A stretch of DNA of 64,000 nt from Mycolicibacterium flavescens (GTDB lineage: Bacteria > Actinomycetota > Actinomycetes > Mycobacteriales > Mycobacteriaceae): positions 1 to 64,000 of the forward strand of contig NZ_MIHA01000022.1 of assembly GCF_001722335.1 (NCBI RefSeq), written 5' to 3'. The notes under the pieces were generated by a model. It saw only the letters and a program-made list of their open reading frames with translations. It made no database searches and was not told where the DNA came from. This document shows positions 28,783 through 37,359 of this stretch, one piece after another; the first letter of the stretch is position 1; each line of letters begins with the position of its first letter. The position numbers and the translations under genes are program-made.

Positions 28783-29260
28783 CGACGTCGAACGCCATGG
28801 TCTGGCTGTAGCCGCGGCGGGCGAGCATCCCGACCAGCCGCCGCGCCAGCTTCGTGTCGTCGTCGGTGAGCTTCTCGCGGCGCAGCTTGTCGGCGACGAG
28901 CCGTTCGGCCCGGGCACGTTCGGCCTCGGGGTCGTCGTCGGCGAGGACCGCGTCGATGATCTCGTTGTCGACGCCCTTGGTCCGCAACTCCGCGATCAGG
29001 GCCCGTCTGCCCTTGCCGGCGTTGGCCCTCCGCGACTGCACCCATTGCTCGGCGAAGTCGGCGTCATCGATCAGGCCGACTTCGGCGAGCCGGTCGAGTA
29101 CCCGTTCGCTGACGTCCTCGGGGTAGCCGCGCTTGGCGAGCCGCTCGGCCAGTTCCGCGCGGGTGCGTGCTCTCGCGGTGAGCAGGCGCAGACACACATT
29201 CCGCGCCTGCTCCTCGCGAGAGGCCTCAGAAGTCGACGGGGGCGGGCAGGACTTCGTCAT
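28739..29260 (-). CDS. recX: Regulatory protein RecX
   Basis: A 173-residue, helix-rich protein that binds and restrains RecA filaments. The repeated three-helix RecX modules are visible in [24 protein letters not shown] and [22 protein letters not shown]. It overlaps the recA 3' end by 35 bp, which ties its production to that of RecA. Because RecA here must splice, RecX should be made before the mature RecA pool is complete (inference). Confidence 0.93.
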   Translation of the reverse strand: MTKSCPPPSTSEASREEQARNVCLRLLTARARTRAELAERLAKRGYPEDVSERVLDRLAEVGLIDDADFAEQWVQSRRANAGKGRRALIAELRTKGVDNEIIDAVLADDDPEAERARAERLVADKLRREKLTDDDTKLARRLVGMLARRGYSQTMAFDVVKVALANERERRRV

Positions 29261-31358
29261 CAGTCACCACGGCGCCGATGCCGAGCTTCTCTTTGATCTT
29301 CTTCTCGATCTCGTTGGCCACCTCGACGTTCTCGAGCAAGAAGTTACGCGCGTTCTCCTTGCCCTGGCCGAGCTGCTCACCCTCGTAGGTGAACCACGAG
29401 CCGGACTTGCGGATGAAGCCCTGCTCGACACCCATGTCGATCAGCGAGCCTTCCTTGCTGATGCCCTTGCCGTAGAGGATGTCGAACTCGGCCTGCTTGA
29501 ACGGCGGCGAGACCTTGTTCTTGACGACCTTGACCCGGGTGCGGTTACCGACCGCGTCGGTGCCGTCCTTGAGGGTCTCGATCCGTCGAACGTCCATGCG
29601 GACCGAGGCGTAGAACTTCAAAGCCTTTCCGCCCGTTGTGGTTTCGGGTGAGTTGTGCACCATGACACCGTCGACGAAGTAGTTGTGGTTGCCTTCGACC
29701 TCGATGTCGAAGCGATTCATCGACCGCGTATGCGGCTTGACGTGGACATCGAGGATCCGCGCCGGCACCAACCGCTGCGTGGGCTCCACGAATTGCGGCG
29801 TGACCTCCGCCTTGCCGCGGAACCGCGGCAACAGCTTGTACTCCATCGACGAAGCCATGTGCGGCGCCACAATCTCCTGGAACTTCGCGCTGGCCGCGGT
29901 GGAGAACACCAGCACGGCTTTCCCGGCCTTACCGGACCGCCGCAGGCGAACGTCGAGGCCGTGGGTGTCGCGCAGATAGTCACGCAACCGGACGCGCGTG
30001 CCCTCGGTCATGGCTTCGACGCAGATCTCGATACGGCCGCTGCCGCCGGCGGTGCGCTCCTGCAGGCCTTTCGACCGGAGGGTGAACGAGCCGTCGTCCA
30101 TGTACCAGATGGCCAGCGCCAGCGGGGTGAGCGCCTTGAGGTATTCCTCGGAGAAGAACTTCTTGCCGTCACCCAGATAGACCGCGCGCTGCAGCTCGGC
30201 CAACTCGGGCAGCGGCGTGAAGTCGACAAACGTCGCACCCTTGTCGTTCACTCGGGTCGAGTGCGCGATATTGCCCAGAAGCGCTGTCTTCCACTGCAAG
30301 TAGTCCACCTGCTTGGCGCCGTGTCCCATCCGGAACCGCACGCCGTTGCGGTCTTGCCGATTGGGCGACAGGTTGCCGTCACCCATCAGTGAGCCGAGCA
30401 CGACCTGGAACTGCTGATCGCTGAGTCGATGCGGCTCTGCCGCCATCACCCGGTCGCCGGCGATGAGGTCGCCCGCTTCCGTCCAGCCGCCGGGCGTGCG
30501 AATCAGGTGATTCGGGGTGGCCGCAAACTGCGACTTGCCATTGCCGCCCGACTTCTCAACCGTGAACTGCAGGAACTGCTCGGCCGGGCCGTTGTTGAAC
30601 CAGTTCACGACCTTGCGCGGGACGACCCGATCGGTCTCCGGGTCATACGACAGCACCTCGACGTCCATCTTCTGGTTGACGATCTTGCCGATCTTCTCGG
30701 TGGAGCCGTCGGCCAACTGCACGCGGGTGCTGTAATTGAAGCACCCGAACATGACTCCGATTTTTTCGCGGAGCTGGTTGATGAAGATCGCGGTGGTGCC
30801 CGAATTACTCAGTGCGCCGGTCATCTTGCGCAGCGCCTGGCTCATCAGCCGGGCCTGCAGACCGACGTGGCTGTCACCCATCTCGCCCTCGATCTCCGCG
30901 CGCGGCACCAGCGCGGCAACCGAGTCGATGACCAGGATGTCCAGCGCGCCGGAGCGGATCAGCATGTCGGCGATCTCGAGCGCCTGCTCACCGGTGTCGG
31001 GCTGGCTGACCAGAAGCGCGTCGGTGTCCACGCCGAGCTTCTTGGCGTACTCGGGGTCCAACGCGTGCTCGGCGTCGATGAACGCCGCGATCCCGCCGGC
31101 GGCCTGCGCGTTGGCGACCGCGTGCAGCGCGACGGTGGTCTTACCCGAGGATTCCGGGCCGTAGATCTCGACGACCCGGCCGCGCGGCAGCCCGCCGATG
31201 CCGAGCGCCACGTCCAGCGCGATCGAGCCGGTCGGGATGACCGAGATCGGCTGGCGGACCTCTTCGCCCAGCCGCATCACCGAGCCCTTGCCGAAGTTCT
31301 TGTCGATCTGTGCGAGGGCCAGCTCGAGGGCTTTCTCGCGGTCGGGTGCCTGCGCCAT
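29226..31358 (-). CDS. recA: Recombinase RecA precursor containing an intein
   Basis: A 710-residue precursor that, after loss of a 364-residue intein, gives a normal 346-residue RecA. The exteins show Walker A GPESSGKT, Walker [10 protein letters not shown], the MAW-region [14 protein letters not shown] and the L1/L2 loops. The insertion is after residue 205, between the G of VMFG and the S of SPETTTGG. That is the site used by the M. leprae RecA intein and not the M. tuberculosis one (recalled). RecA drives recombination and LexA cleavage. The gene has an upstream SOS box and a PafBC-type promoter. It is divergent from the hydrogenase operon. Confidence 0.96.
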   Translation of the reverse strand: MAQAPDREKALELALAQIDKNFGKGSVMRLGEEVRQPISVIPTGSIALDVALGIGGLPRGRVVEIYGPESSGKTTVALHAVANAQAAGGIAAFIDAEHALDPEYAKKLGVDTDALLVSQPDTGEQALEIADMLIRSGALDILVIDSVAALVPRAEIEGEMGDSHVGLQARLMSQALRKMTGALSNSGTTAIFINQLREKIGVMFGCFNYSTRVQLADGSTEKIGKIVNQKMDVEVLSYDPETDRVVPRKVVNWFNNGPAEQFLQFTVEKSGGNGKSQFAATPNHLIRTPGGWTEAGDLIAGDRVMAAEPHRLSDQQFQVVLGSLMGDGNLSPNRQDRNGVRFRMGHGAKQVDYLQWKTALLGNIAHSTRVNDKGATFVDFTPLPELAELQRAVYLGDGKKFFSEEYLKALTPLALAIWYMDDGSFTLRSKGLQERTAGGSGRIEICVEAMTEGTRVRLRDYLRDTHGLDVRLRRSGKAGKAVLVFSTAASAKFQEIVAPHMASSMEYKLLPRFRGKAEVTPQFVEPTQRLVPARILDVHVKPHTRSMNRFDIEVEGNHNYFVDGVMVHNSPETTTGGKALKFYASVRMDVRRIETLKDGTDAVGNRTRVKVVKNKVSPPFKQAEFDILYGKGISKEGSLIDMGVEQGFIRKSGSWFTYEGEQLGQGKENARNFLLENVEVANEIEKKIKEKLGIGAVVTDDEVLPAPVDF
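29652..30743 (-). mobile_element. RecA intein with LAGLIDADG homing endonuclease
   Basis: Residues 206-569 of the RecA precursor. Splicing residues look intact: Cys1 at the N terminus (CFNYSTRV), block B TPNH with the conserved Thr and His, the terminal His-Asn of VMVHN, and Ser as the +1 extein residue. The two LAGLIDADG helices are GSLMGDG near intein residue 120 and WYMDDG near residue 215, so the homing endonuclease could be active. It has no separate start codon. The length is within one residue of that recalled for the M. leprae element, suggesting an old insertion at this site. Confidence 0.93.
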
Positions 31359-31417
31359 GATGGTCTCCGTCCTGGATGTCTAGCTGTTCGGTGATCGGTT
31401 TCGATCAGTTGGCCGTG

Positions 31418-31440
31418 ACGCTAGAGGCAGCCACCGACAA
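31418..31440 (-). promoter_or_regulatory. PafBC-dependent (RecA-NDp) promoter of recA
   Basis: On the recA strand the sequence reads TTGTCGGTG, eight bases, then TAGCGT. This fits the RecA-NDp consensus TTGTCRGTG-N8-TANNNT exactly. Such promoters drive LexA-independent DNA-damage induction through PafBC in mycobacteria. It ends 60 bp before the recA ATG, the correct position for the proximal recA promoter. Confidence 0.88.
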
Positions 31441-31495
31441 GTTCGGGACAAGTCGGCCTGACCAGCATCTAGCCGTCGAACACTGCCCACAGTAG

Positions 31496-31511
31496 ACGAA
31501 CATCTGTTCGA
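31496..31511. promoter_or_regulatory. SOS (LexA) box in the recA-hypA gap
   Basis: ACGAACATCTGTTCGA matches 11 of 12 fixed positions of TCGAAC-N4-GTTCGA. It lies 138 bp upstream of recA and 109 bp upstream of hypA, so it could in principle affect both directions; the recA role is the established one. Confidence 0.85.
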
Positions 31512-31619
31512 CTCAAGTCTGACACGCCGTGTTCTGGAGCGAACCGTCGAGCGGATCCGGCGTCTGCGCCATGCTCTGCGGCCTATGGTGAAGTCATCCC
31601 GCCCGGAACGGGGTCCGGC

Positions 31620-31949
31620 ATGCACGAGATGGCGATAACCCAGAGCGTGGTCGATGCGGTGTGCGAGCACGCCGCGGGCCGCCGGGTGCACTGCGTCACG
31701 CTCGAGGTCGGGGCACTCTGCGCCATCGTGCCCGACGCAATGCAGTTCTGCTTCGAGCTCGCCACCGCGGGCACCGTGGCCGACGGGGCACGTCTGGACA
31801 TCGGCGTCCAGCCCGGGGCCGCGCGCTGCCGCACCTGCGACGAGAGCTTCGAACTGTCCGACCCGATCTTGCTGTGCCCATGCGGCAGTGCGGACGTCGA
31901 GGTGACCGCCGGACGGGACCTCAAGATTCTTTCGATGGAGGTGAGTTGA
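31620..31949 (+). CDS. hypA: Hydrogenase nickel-insertion protein HypA
   Basis: A 109-residue nickel metallochaperone working with HypB to load Ni into the hydrogenase large subunit. The Ni site is the N-terminal MHE (His2). The zinc site uses CRTC and, downstream, LCPCGS; here the second pair is CPC instead of the textbook CPxC, one residue shorter, a form I believe is common in actinobacteria. It is the first gene of the operon, divergent from recA. A weak TATGGT at 31584-31589 is a possible -10. Confidence 0.94.
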   Translation: MHEMAITQSVVDAVCEHAAGRRVHCVTLEVGALCAIVPDAMQFCFELATAGTVADGARLDIGVQPGAARCRTCDESFELSDPILLCPCGSADVEVTAGRDLKILSMEVS

Positions 31950-31950
31950 C

Positions 31951-32727
31951 ATGTGCGCAACCTGTGGCTGCGGCGAGGACGGGGTGACCGTCACCATTCC
32001 CGGACACACCCACCCCCACGAGCACGAGCACGAGCATCACGATCACACCGAGACGGTCACGCTCGAACAGAAGGTGCTTGCGAAGAACGATGAGCTTGCC
32101 GACCGGAACCGCGCCTGGTTGGCCGAACGCGACATTCTCGCGCTCAATCTCACCAGTTCGCCCGGGGCGGGTAAGACGACGCTACTCGAGCGCACCATCC
32201 GCGAGCTGAGCCCGCGCCGGCCGGTGGCGGTCATCGAGGGCGACCAGGAGACACTGCTCGACGCCGATCGCATCAAGGCCGCGGGTGCACGCGCCGTGCA
32301 AGTCAACACCGGTGCGGGCTGCCACCTCGACGCCGCCATGGTGCAGCGTGCCTTGAGGACCCTCGACCCGGAACCGGAGTCACTGCTGTTCATCGAGAAC
32401 GTCGGGAATCTCGTCTGCCCCGCCCTGTTCGATCTGGGCGAACACGGCAAAGTCGTCATCATCTCGGTGACGGAGGGCGACGACAAGCCGCTGAAGTATC
32501 CACACATCTTCGCCGCGGCGGAACTGGTGATCGTGAACAAGATCGACCTGCTGCAACACGTGGTCTTTGATGTCAAAAAATGTTGCGGCCATGTGCGATC
32601 ACTGAACCGGCGCGCGCAGATACTGACGCTGTCGGCCGCCAGCGGCGATGGTAGCGCTCAGTGGTACGAGTGGATCGACGAATGCGCAAAAACCGCTTCC
32701 TCGCGTACACCCGTTGACAAGATATGA
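31951..32727 (+). CDS. hypB: Hydrogenase nickel-incorporation GTPase HypB
   Basis: A 258-residue GTPase that drives Ni delivery. It begins with the high-affinity metal motif MCATCGCGE, followed by a His-rich store (nine His within residues 19-32). The GTPase core has SPGAGKTT, the Ni/Zn-binding NTGAGCHLDAAMV and VNKIDLL. Only one base separates it from hypA. The His-rich run suggests Ni storage as well as delivery. Confidence 0.95.
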   Translation: MCATCGCGEDGVTVTIPGHTHPHEHEHEHHDHTETVTLEQKVLAKNDELADRNRAWLAERDILALNLTSSPGAGKTTLLERTIRELSPRRPVAVIEGDQETLLDADRIKAAGARAVQVNTGAGCHLDAAMVQRALRTLDPEPESLLFIENVGNLVCPALFDLGEHGKVVIISVTEGDDKPLKYPHIFAAAELVIVNKIDLLQHVVFDVKKCCGHVRSLNRRAQILTLSAASGDGSAQWYEWIDECAKTASSRTPVDKI

Positions 32728-32743
32728 CCCCCGGAGTAAACCC

Positions 32744-32845
32744 ATGTTCAGCACCGAACTCGGTGCCACGACACCGAGTGACGTTGGGAGTCGCAGCCCG
32801 GCTCCCGGTCGTGAGGGCCCCAGCCCGGCCCCCAGAAAGCTGTGA
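32744..32845 (+). CDS. Possible 33-residue leader peptide or small protein
   Basis: A short frame begins MFSTELGATTPSDVG and ends three bases before the hydrogenase small-subunit ATG, with GGAG eight bases upstream of its start. It has no membrane span and is rich in Ser, Pro and Arg. Its reading through the 32758 hairpin could couple its translation to expression of the structural genes. There is no family support, so this may be chance. Confidence 0.25.
   Translation: MFSTELGATTPSDVGSRSPAPGREGPSPAPRKL
32758..32779. other. Hairpin in the hypB to small-subunit spacer
   Basis: ACTCGGTG-CCACGA-CACCGAGT is a perfect 8-bp stem with a 6-base loop in the only long gap (121 bp) of the first half of the operon. 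It has no U-tract. It may be an mRNA processing or stabilising site that sets structural-gene levels apart from hypA and hypB, or a partial terminator. Confidence 0.5.
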
Positions 32846-32848
32846 CCT

Positions 32849-33904
32849 ATGCCAACGGAGGCAGCAGTCAAAGCAGAAGAGGCGCTGATCCACGTTCTCT
32901 GGATCAACGCCGGATTGAGTTGTGACGGTGATTCTGTGGCGCTGACTGCCGCCACCCAACCCAGCATCGAGGAGATCGCCCTGGGCGCTCTTCCCGGGCT
33001 GCCGAGGATCGCCGTCCATTGGCCCCTGATCGATTTCGAGTGCGGACCAAACGGGGGCGCCGACGATTTTCTCGAATGGTTCTTCAAAGCCGACCGGGGT
33101 GAGCTGGATCCGTTCGTTCTGGTGGTCGAGGGGTCCATCCCGAACGAGAAGATCAAGGCCGAAGGCTACTGGTGCGGATTCGGAAACGACCCGGCCACCG
33201 GCCAACCGATGACGACGAGCGAGTGGCTGGATCGGCTGACACCCAAGGCCACTGCGCTCGTCGCGGTGGGCACGTGCGCCACCTACGGCGGTATCCACGC
33301 GATGGCGGGCAACCCGACCGGGGCCATGGGAGTACCCGATTACCTCGGCTGGGACTGGAAGAGCAAGGCGGGCATACCGATCGTCTGCGTGCCCGGCTGT
33401 CCCATCCAACCGGACAACCTCGCCGAGACACTGACCTACCTGCTCTACATGGCCACAAACCAGGCTCCGATGATTCCGCTCGACGACGCGTTGCGGCCCC
33501 AGTGGCTGTTCGGCGCATCCGTGCACGAAGGTTGCGACCGCGCCGGCTATTACGAACAGGGTGACTTCGCCACCGAATACGGCTCTCCCAAATGCATTGT
33601 CAAGCTTGGCTGTTGGGGCCCGGTGGTGAAGTGCAACGTGCCCAAGCGCGGTTGGATCAACGGTGTCGGTGGCTGCCCTAACGTCGGCGGCATCTGCATC
33701 GGATGCACGATGCCCGGGTTCCCCGACAAGTTCATGCCGTTCATGGACGAACCGCCCGGCGGCAAAGTGTCGACCGCGGCGTCGGGACTGTACGGGTCGG
33801 TCATCCGCAGCCTGCGTCACGTCACGGGCCGCACGGTCGACAAAGAACCCAAATGGCGCCATCCCGGCACGCAACTCACAACCGGAGCGACGCGCACCTG
33901 GTAG
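32849..33904 (+). CDS. hhyS: [NiFe] hydrogenase small subunit, group 1h (Hhy/AH type)
   Basis: A 351-residue subunit carrying three Fe-S clusters that pass electrons from the active site. There is no Tat signal, so the enzyme faces the cytosol. The proximal-cluster motif that is normally CxxC reads SCDGD: Cys25 is kept and position 28 is Asp. Other proximal ligands are Cys143 (GTCATYGG) and Cys184 (VPGCPIQP). The distal site is SVHEGC (His226, Cys229) with Cys249 and Cys255; the medial site is Cys276, Cys283 and Cys286. The Asp ligand is known in group 1h enzymes, which oxidise atmospheric H2 in air. A 21-bp gap plus leader precedes it after the hairpin. Confidence 0.95.
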   Translation: MPTEAAVKAEEALIHVLWINAGLSCDGDSVALTAATQPSIEEIALGALPGLPRIAVHWPLIDFECGPNGGADDFLEWFFKADRGELDPFVLVVEGSIPNEKIKAEGYWCGFGNDPATGQPMTTSEWLDRLTPKATALVAVGTCATYGGIHAMAGNPTGAMGVPDYLGWDWKSKAGIPIVCVPGCPIQPDNLAETLTYLLYMATNQAPMIPLDDALRPQWLFGASVHEGCDRAGYYEQGDFATEYGSPKCIVKLGCWGPVVKCNVPKRGWINGVGGCPNVGGICIGCTMPGFPDKFMPFMDEPPGGKVSTAASGLYGSVIRSLRHVTGRTVDKEPKWRHPGTQLTTGATRTW

Positions 33905-33988
33905 TGCGCTCCCCCGGGGCGCCCAGGCGTGCTTTCGGGTACCGGAACACCCTGTGACGCTTCTCCTTCAGCCGAAAGGGAAAGCTCA

Positions 33989-35785
33989 ATGACCACCATC
34001 ATCCCCGAGCCCTCACACGTGAAGCGCGATCCCGGTCAACTCGTGGAGATGGCCTGGGATCCCATCACCCGCATCGTCGGCAGCCTCGGCATCTACACCA
34101 AGATCGACTTCGACAACCGCGAAGTCGTCGAGTGTCACAGCACCTCGTCGATCTTCCGCGGTTACTCGATCTTCATGAAAGGCAAGGACCCTCGCGACGC
34201 CCACTTCATCACCAGCCGCATCTGCGGTATCTGCGGCGACAACCACGCCACCTGCTCGTGCTACTGCCAGAACATGGCTTACGGCGTCAAACCACCGCAC
34301 CTGGGCGAATGGCTGATCAACCTGGGCGAGGCCGCCGAGTACATGTTCGACCACAACATCTTCCAAGAGAACCTGGTCGGGGTGGACTACTGCGAGAAGA
34401 TGGTCGCCGAGACGAACCCCAGTGTGCTGGCCAAGGCTGAGAACACGCAGGCCCCGCACGCGGACATGCACGGCCACCGCACGATCGCCGACATCATGCG
34501 CGCGCTCAACCCGTTCACCGGTGAGTTCTACCGCGAGGCGCTGCAGGTCAGCCGCTGGACGCGGGAGATGTTCTGCCTCATGGAAGGTCGCCACGTCCAC
34601 CCGTCCACGCTGTATCCCGGTGGCATCGGCACCACCGCGACGGTCCAGTTGATGACCGACTACATGACCCGATTGATGCGATACGTGGAGTTCATGAAGA
34701 AGGTCGTGCCGATGCACGACGACCTCTTCGACTTCTTCTACGAAGCGCTCCCCGGTTACGACCAGGTCGGGTTGCGGCGGACGCTGCTGGGGTGCTGGGG
34801 ATCCTTCCAGGATCCCGAGGTGTGCAACTTCGAGTACAAGGACATGGAACGCTGGGGCGACGCGATGTTTGTCACCCCGGGCGTGGTGATCGACGGCAAG
34901 CTGCACACCCACTCGCTGGTGGACATCAATCTGGGCATCCGAATCCTGCTGGGGCACTCGTACTACGACGATTGGACCGACCAGGAGATGTTCGTCAAGA
35001 CCGATCCGCTGGGCAATCCGGTGGACCGGCGGCACCCCTGGAACCAGCACACCAATCCCCGCCCGCAGAAGCGCGACTTCGACGGCAACTACAGCTGGGT
35101 GATGGCGCCGCGATGGTTCGACGGCACGGATCATCTGGCGCTGGACACCGGCGGCGGACCGTTGGCGCGGTTGTGGTCCACCGCGCTCGCCGGGCTTGTC
35201 GACATCGGCTACGTGAAGGCGACCGGACGAAGCGTGCAGATCAACCTGCCCAAGACCGCCCTGAAGGGACCGGTCGAGTTCGAATGGAAGATACCCGAAT
35301 ACGGCAGCAACACCCTCGAGCGCAATCGGGCGCGGACGTACTTCCAGGCCTACGCGGCCGCCTGTGCGCTGCACTTCGCTGAGAAGGCGCTGACCGAGAT
35401 CCGCGCGGGCCGCACCAAGACCTGGGAGAAGTTCGAGGTACCCGACGAGGGCATCGGGTGCGGGTTCACCGAGGCGGTCCGCGGAGTGCTGAGCCACCAC
35501 ATGGTGATCCGTGACGGCAAGATCGCGAACTATCACCCCTATCCGCCGACCCCGTGGAACGCGAACCCGCGCGACAGTTACGGCACACCGGGCCCCTACG
35601 AGGATGCGGTGCAGGGTCAGCCGATCTTCGAGGAGAACGGCCGGGAACACTTCAAGGGCATCGACGTCATGCGCACGGTGCGCAGTTTCGATCCGTGTCT
35701 GCCCTGCGGTGTGCACATGTACCTGGGAAAGGGGAAGTCGCTGGACCTGCTGCACTCCCCCACCCAGTCCGTCACCGGGGAATAG
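33989..35785 (+). CDS. hhyL: [NiFe] hydrogenase large subunit, group 1h (Hhy/AH type)
   Basis: A 598-residue catalytic subunit. Nickel ligands are in RICGICGDNH (Cys79, Cys82) and DPCLPCGVH (Cys570, Cys573). A 22-residue tail follows the terminal His576 and should be removed by the maturation protease encoded in this operon after Ni insertion. The protein oxidises H2 and passes electrons to HhyS. The ATG at 33989 is preferred over 33929 because a GAAAGGGAAA ribosome site precedes it and the longer frame overlaps non-conserved spacer. In M. smegmatis this type feeds the respiratory chain (literature, recalled). Confidence 0.96.
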   Translation: MTTIIPEPSHVKRDPGQLVEMAWDPITRIVGSLGIYTKIDFDNREVVECHSTSSIFRGYSIFMKGKDPRDAHFITSRICGICGDNHATCSCYCQNMAYGVKPPHLGEWLINLGEAAEYMFDHNIFQENLVGVDYCEKMVAETNPSVLAKAENTQAPHADMHGHRTIADIMRALNPFTGEFYREALQVSRWTREMFCLMEGRHVHPSTLYPGGIGTTATVQLMTDYMTRLMRYVEFMKKVVPMHDDLFDFFYEALPGYDQVGLRRTLLGCWGSFQDPEVCNFEYKDMERWGDAMFVTPGVVIDGKLHTHSLVDINLGIRILLGHSYYDDWTDQEMFVKTDPLGNPVDRRHPWNQHTNPRPQKRDFDGNYSWVMAPRWFDGTDHLALDTGGGPLARLWSTALAGLVDIGYVKATGRSVQINLPKTALKGPVEFEWKIPEYGSNTLERNRARTYFQAYAAACALHFAEKALTEIRAGRTKTWEKFEVPDEGIGCGFTEAVRGVLSHHMVIRDGKIANYHPYPPTPWNANPRDSYGTPGPYEDAVQGQPIFEENGREHFKGIDVMRTVRSFDPCLPCGVHMYLGKGKSLDLLHSPTQSVTGE

Positions 35786-35788
35786 GAA

Positions 35789-36721
35789 ATGGTCCCGCCG
35801 GAAAGAGACGACGTGCAGTGGCGTACGGCGGGTGACCGGATACAGGGCCTGCTCGACGCGTCCGCCGCGGGCGGCCCCGCGGCCTACGAGCGGGCGGTTC
35901 AGCTCGTCGGCGAGGTGACCGATCTCTACGGCGAAGGGCTGGAGCGGATACTGCGGATCGCGGTGGGCGCCGACGCCCGCCTGGCGGAGCGGTTCGCCGG
36001 CGACGACCTGGTGGCGAGCCTGCTGCTCGTGCACGGGCTCCACCCCCACAACGTCGAGCAGAGGGTCGCGGATGCCCTGAACAGGGTCCGCCCGTACCTG
36101 GGCTCACACGGCGGCGACGTCACCTTGCTCGACATCGCGTCTCACCCCGAAGGATCGGTTGTGCGGCTGCAGTTCACGGGCAGCTGTAAGAGCTGTCCGT
36201 CCTCGGCGGTGACGCTCGAACTGACCGTCGAGGACGCCATCCGGGCGGCGGCCCCTGAGGTGAGCTCGATCGAGGTGGTCCCCGCGGATGCCGCCGGCAC
36301 CGTGATACCCGCGGCGGCACTGCTCAGCCGCGTCCATCAGAGCGGACCGGGCTCGGCGGTGTGGCACGCCGTTCCCGAGCTCGCGGACCTGGCACCCGGC
36401 GACGTCGGCGGGTTCTACGTCGCGGGACACACCGTGCTCGCGTGCCGCGTCGGCGACGCGGTGTTCGCCTACCGCAACCGGTGCGGTGTCTGCGGTGAGA
36501 CGCTGGCCGGTGCTGCCTTGCATCGCCGGATGGGCCGGCCCGCCGACGAGGCCGTACTGCGCTGCCCGGGTTGTCACGCCCACTTCGATGTCGTGCACGC
36601 CGGCGCCTGCGTCGACGACGCCGCCCCGCAAGCGCACCTGCAACCGATCCCGCTGCTCACCCGCGACGGAGTGCTCTCGATTGCGATGGCGACCGAACCA
36701 ACGGGAGCGGGCATGGCATGA
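35789..36721 (+). CDS. hhyE: NifU-domain plus Rieske-like iron-sulphur protein (HhyE-type)
   Basis: A 310-residue protein. Residues 1-75 are helical; residues 88-165 form a NifU C-terminal domain with SCKSCPSS (Cys133, Cys136); residues 195-300 resemble a Rieske or ferredoxin fold. In that last domain the usual CxH...CxxH ligands are replaced by CGVC (Cys232, Cys235) and CPGC (Cys259, Cys262), with HAH just after. The gene sits where M. smegmatis has hhyE, reported to be needed for Hhy function (recalled), so it may carry electrons from HhyS to the quinone pool or deliver clusters. It starts three bases after hhyL and overlaps the next gene. Confidence 0.8.
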   Translation: MVPPERDDVQWRTAGDRIQGLLDASAAGGPAAYERAVQLVGEVTDLYGEGLERILRIAVGADARLAERFAGDDLVASLLLVHGLHPHNVEQRVADALNRVRPYLGSHGGDVTLLDIASHPEGSVVRLQFTGSCKSCPSSAVTLELTVEDAIRAAAPEVSSIEVVPADAAGTVIPAAALLSRVHQSGPGSAVWHAVPELADLAPGDVGGFYVAGHTVLACRVGDAVFAYRNRCGVCGETLAGAALHRRMGRPADEAVLRCPGCHAHFDVVHAGACVDDAAPQAHLQPIPLLTRDGVLSIAMATEPTGAGMA

Positions 36722-37359
36722 GTGACGCCTACGACGTGCTCGCCCGGATCCGGGCCAGCCGGGGCGGACCCGCTCCGGCGGTCGAGCGCTGTGAGATGTG
36801 CACCGAGCCGATCACCGAGCGCCATCAGCACGTCGTGAATGTCGATGCACGACAGTTGATGTGCGTGTGCCGCGGTTGTTACCTGCTTTTCACCGACGCC
36901 ACCGCCGAGCTCCGCTTCCGCGCGGTGCCCGACCGCTGGCTGACCTTTCCGGACTTCGGGCTCGGGCATCGGGAGTGGCAACTCCTTCAGATCCCGGTGG
37001 GGTTGGCGTTCTTCTTCCGCAACTCGGCGGTGAACCACGTGGTGGCCTTCTATCCGGGGCCGGCTGGTGCGACGGAGTCCGAACTGGACCTGACCGCGTG
37101 GGACGGTGTGCGCGACGCGGACCGGCGCGTCGATCTGCTGGCCGACGACACCGAGGCCCTCCTCGTGCGCGTGCCCGACGACGAGACCCGGCCGCCGGAA
37201 TGCCATCTGGTGCCCATCGACGCCTGCTACGAGTTCGTCGGCCGGCTCCGCCAACTGTGGCGCGGCTTCGACGGCGGTCAGCAGGTCCGGGAGTACGTCG
37301 ACGACTTCTTCGACGAGGTTCGCGCCCGCGGCAAGGTGGTGGTGCCGTGCCAGAGTTGA
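36718..37359 (+). CDS. DUF5947-type zinc-finger protein of the hydrogenase operon
   Basis: A 213-residue protein. The N terminus has a probable metal site: CEMC (Cys25, Cys28), HQH (residues 36-38) and CVCRGC (Cys49, Cys51, Cys54). The rest is a mixed alpha/beta domain with WLTFPDFGLGHREWQLLQIPVGLAFFF. I place it in DUF5947 from memory of hydrogenase clusters. The ATG at 36718 overlaps the previous stop; the frame extends upstream without support. The function is unknown; a role in assembly or Fe-S handling is inferred only from position. Confidence 0.75.
   Translation: MSDAYDVLARIRASRGGPAPAVERCEMCTEPITERHQHVVNVDARQLMCVCRGCYLLFTDATAELRFRAVPDRWLTFPDFGLGHREWQLLQIPVGLAFFFRNSAVNHVVAFYPGPAGATESELDLTAWDGVRDADRRVDLLADDTEALLVRVPDDETRPPECHLVPIDACYEFVGRLRQLWRGFDGGQQVREYVDDFFDEVRARGKVVVPCQS

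Noticed and set aside
29652..30743. Intein region read as a separate homing-endonuclease gene
   Set aside because: It is in frame with both RecA parts and has no start or ribosome site of its own; it is made by protein splicing.
31584..31589. TATGGT as the hypA -10 promoter element
   Set aside because: There is no matching -35 and the hexamer is weak; kept only as a remark under hypA.
32573..33874. 433-codon reverse frame opposite the hydrogenase small subunit
   Set aside because: The cluster-binding residues of HhyS are encoded on the + strand in this stretch; no family pattern is seen on the other.
34013..36049. 678-codon reverse frame opposite hhyL and hhyE
   Set aside because: hhyL is unmistakable on the + strand; long antisense frames are expected at this GC content.
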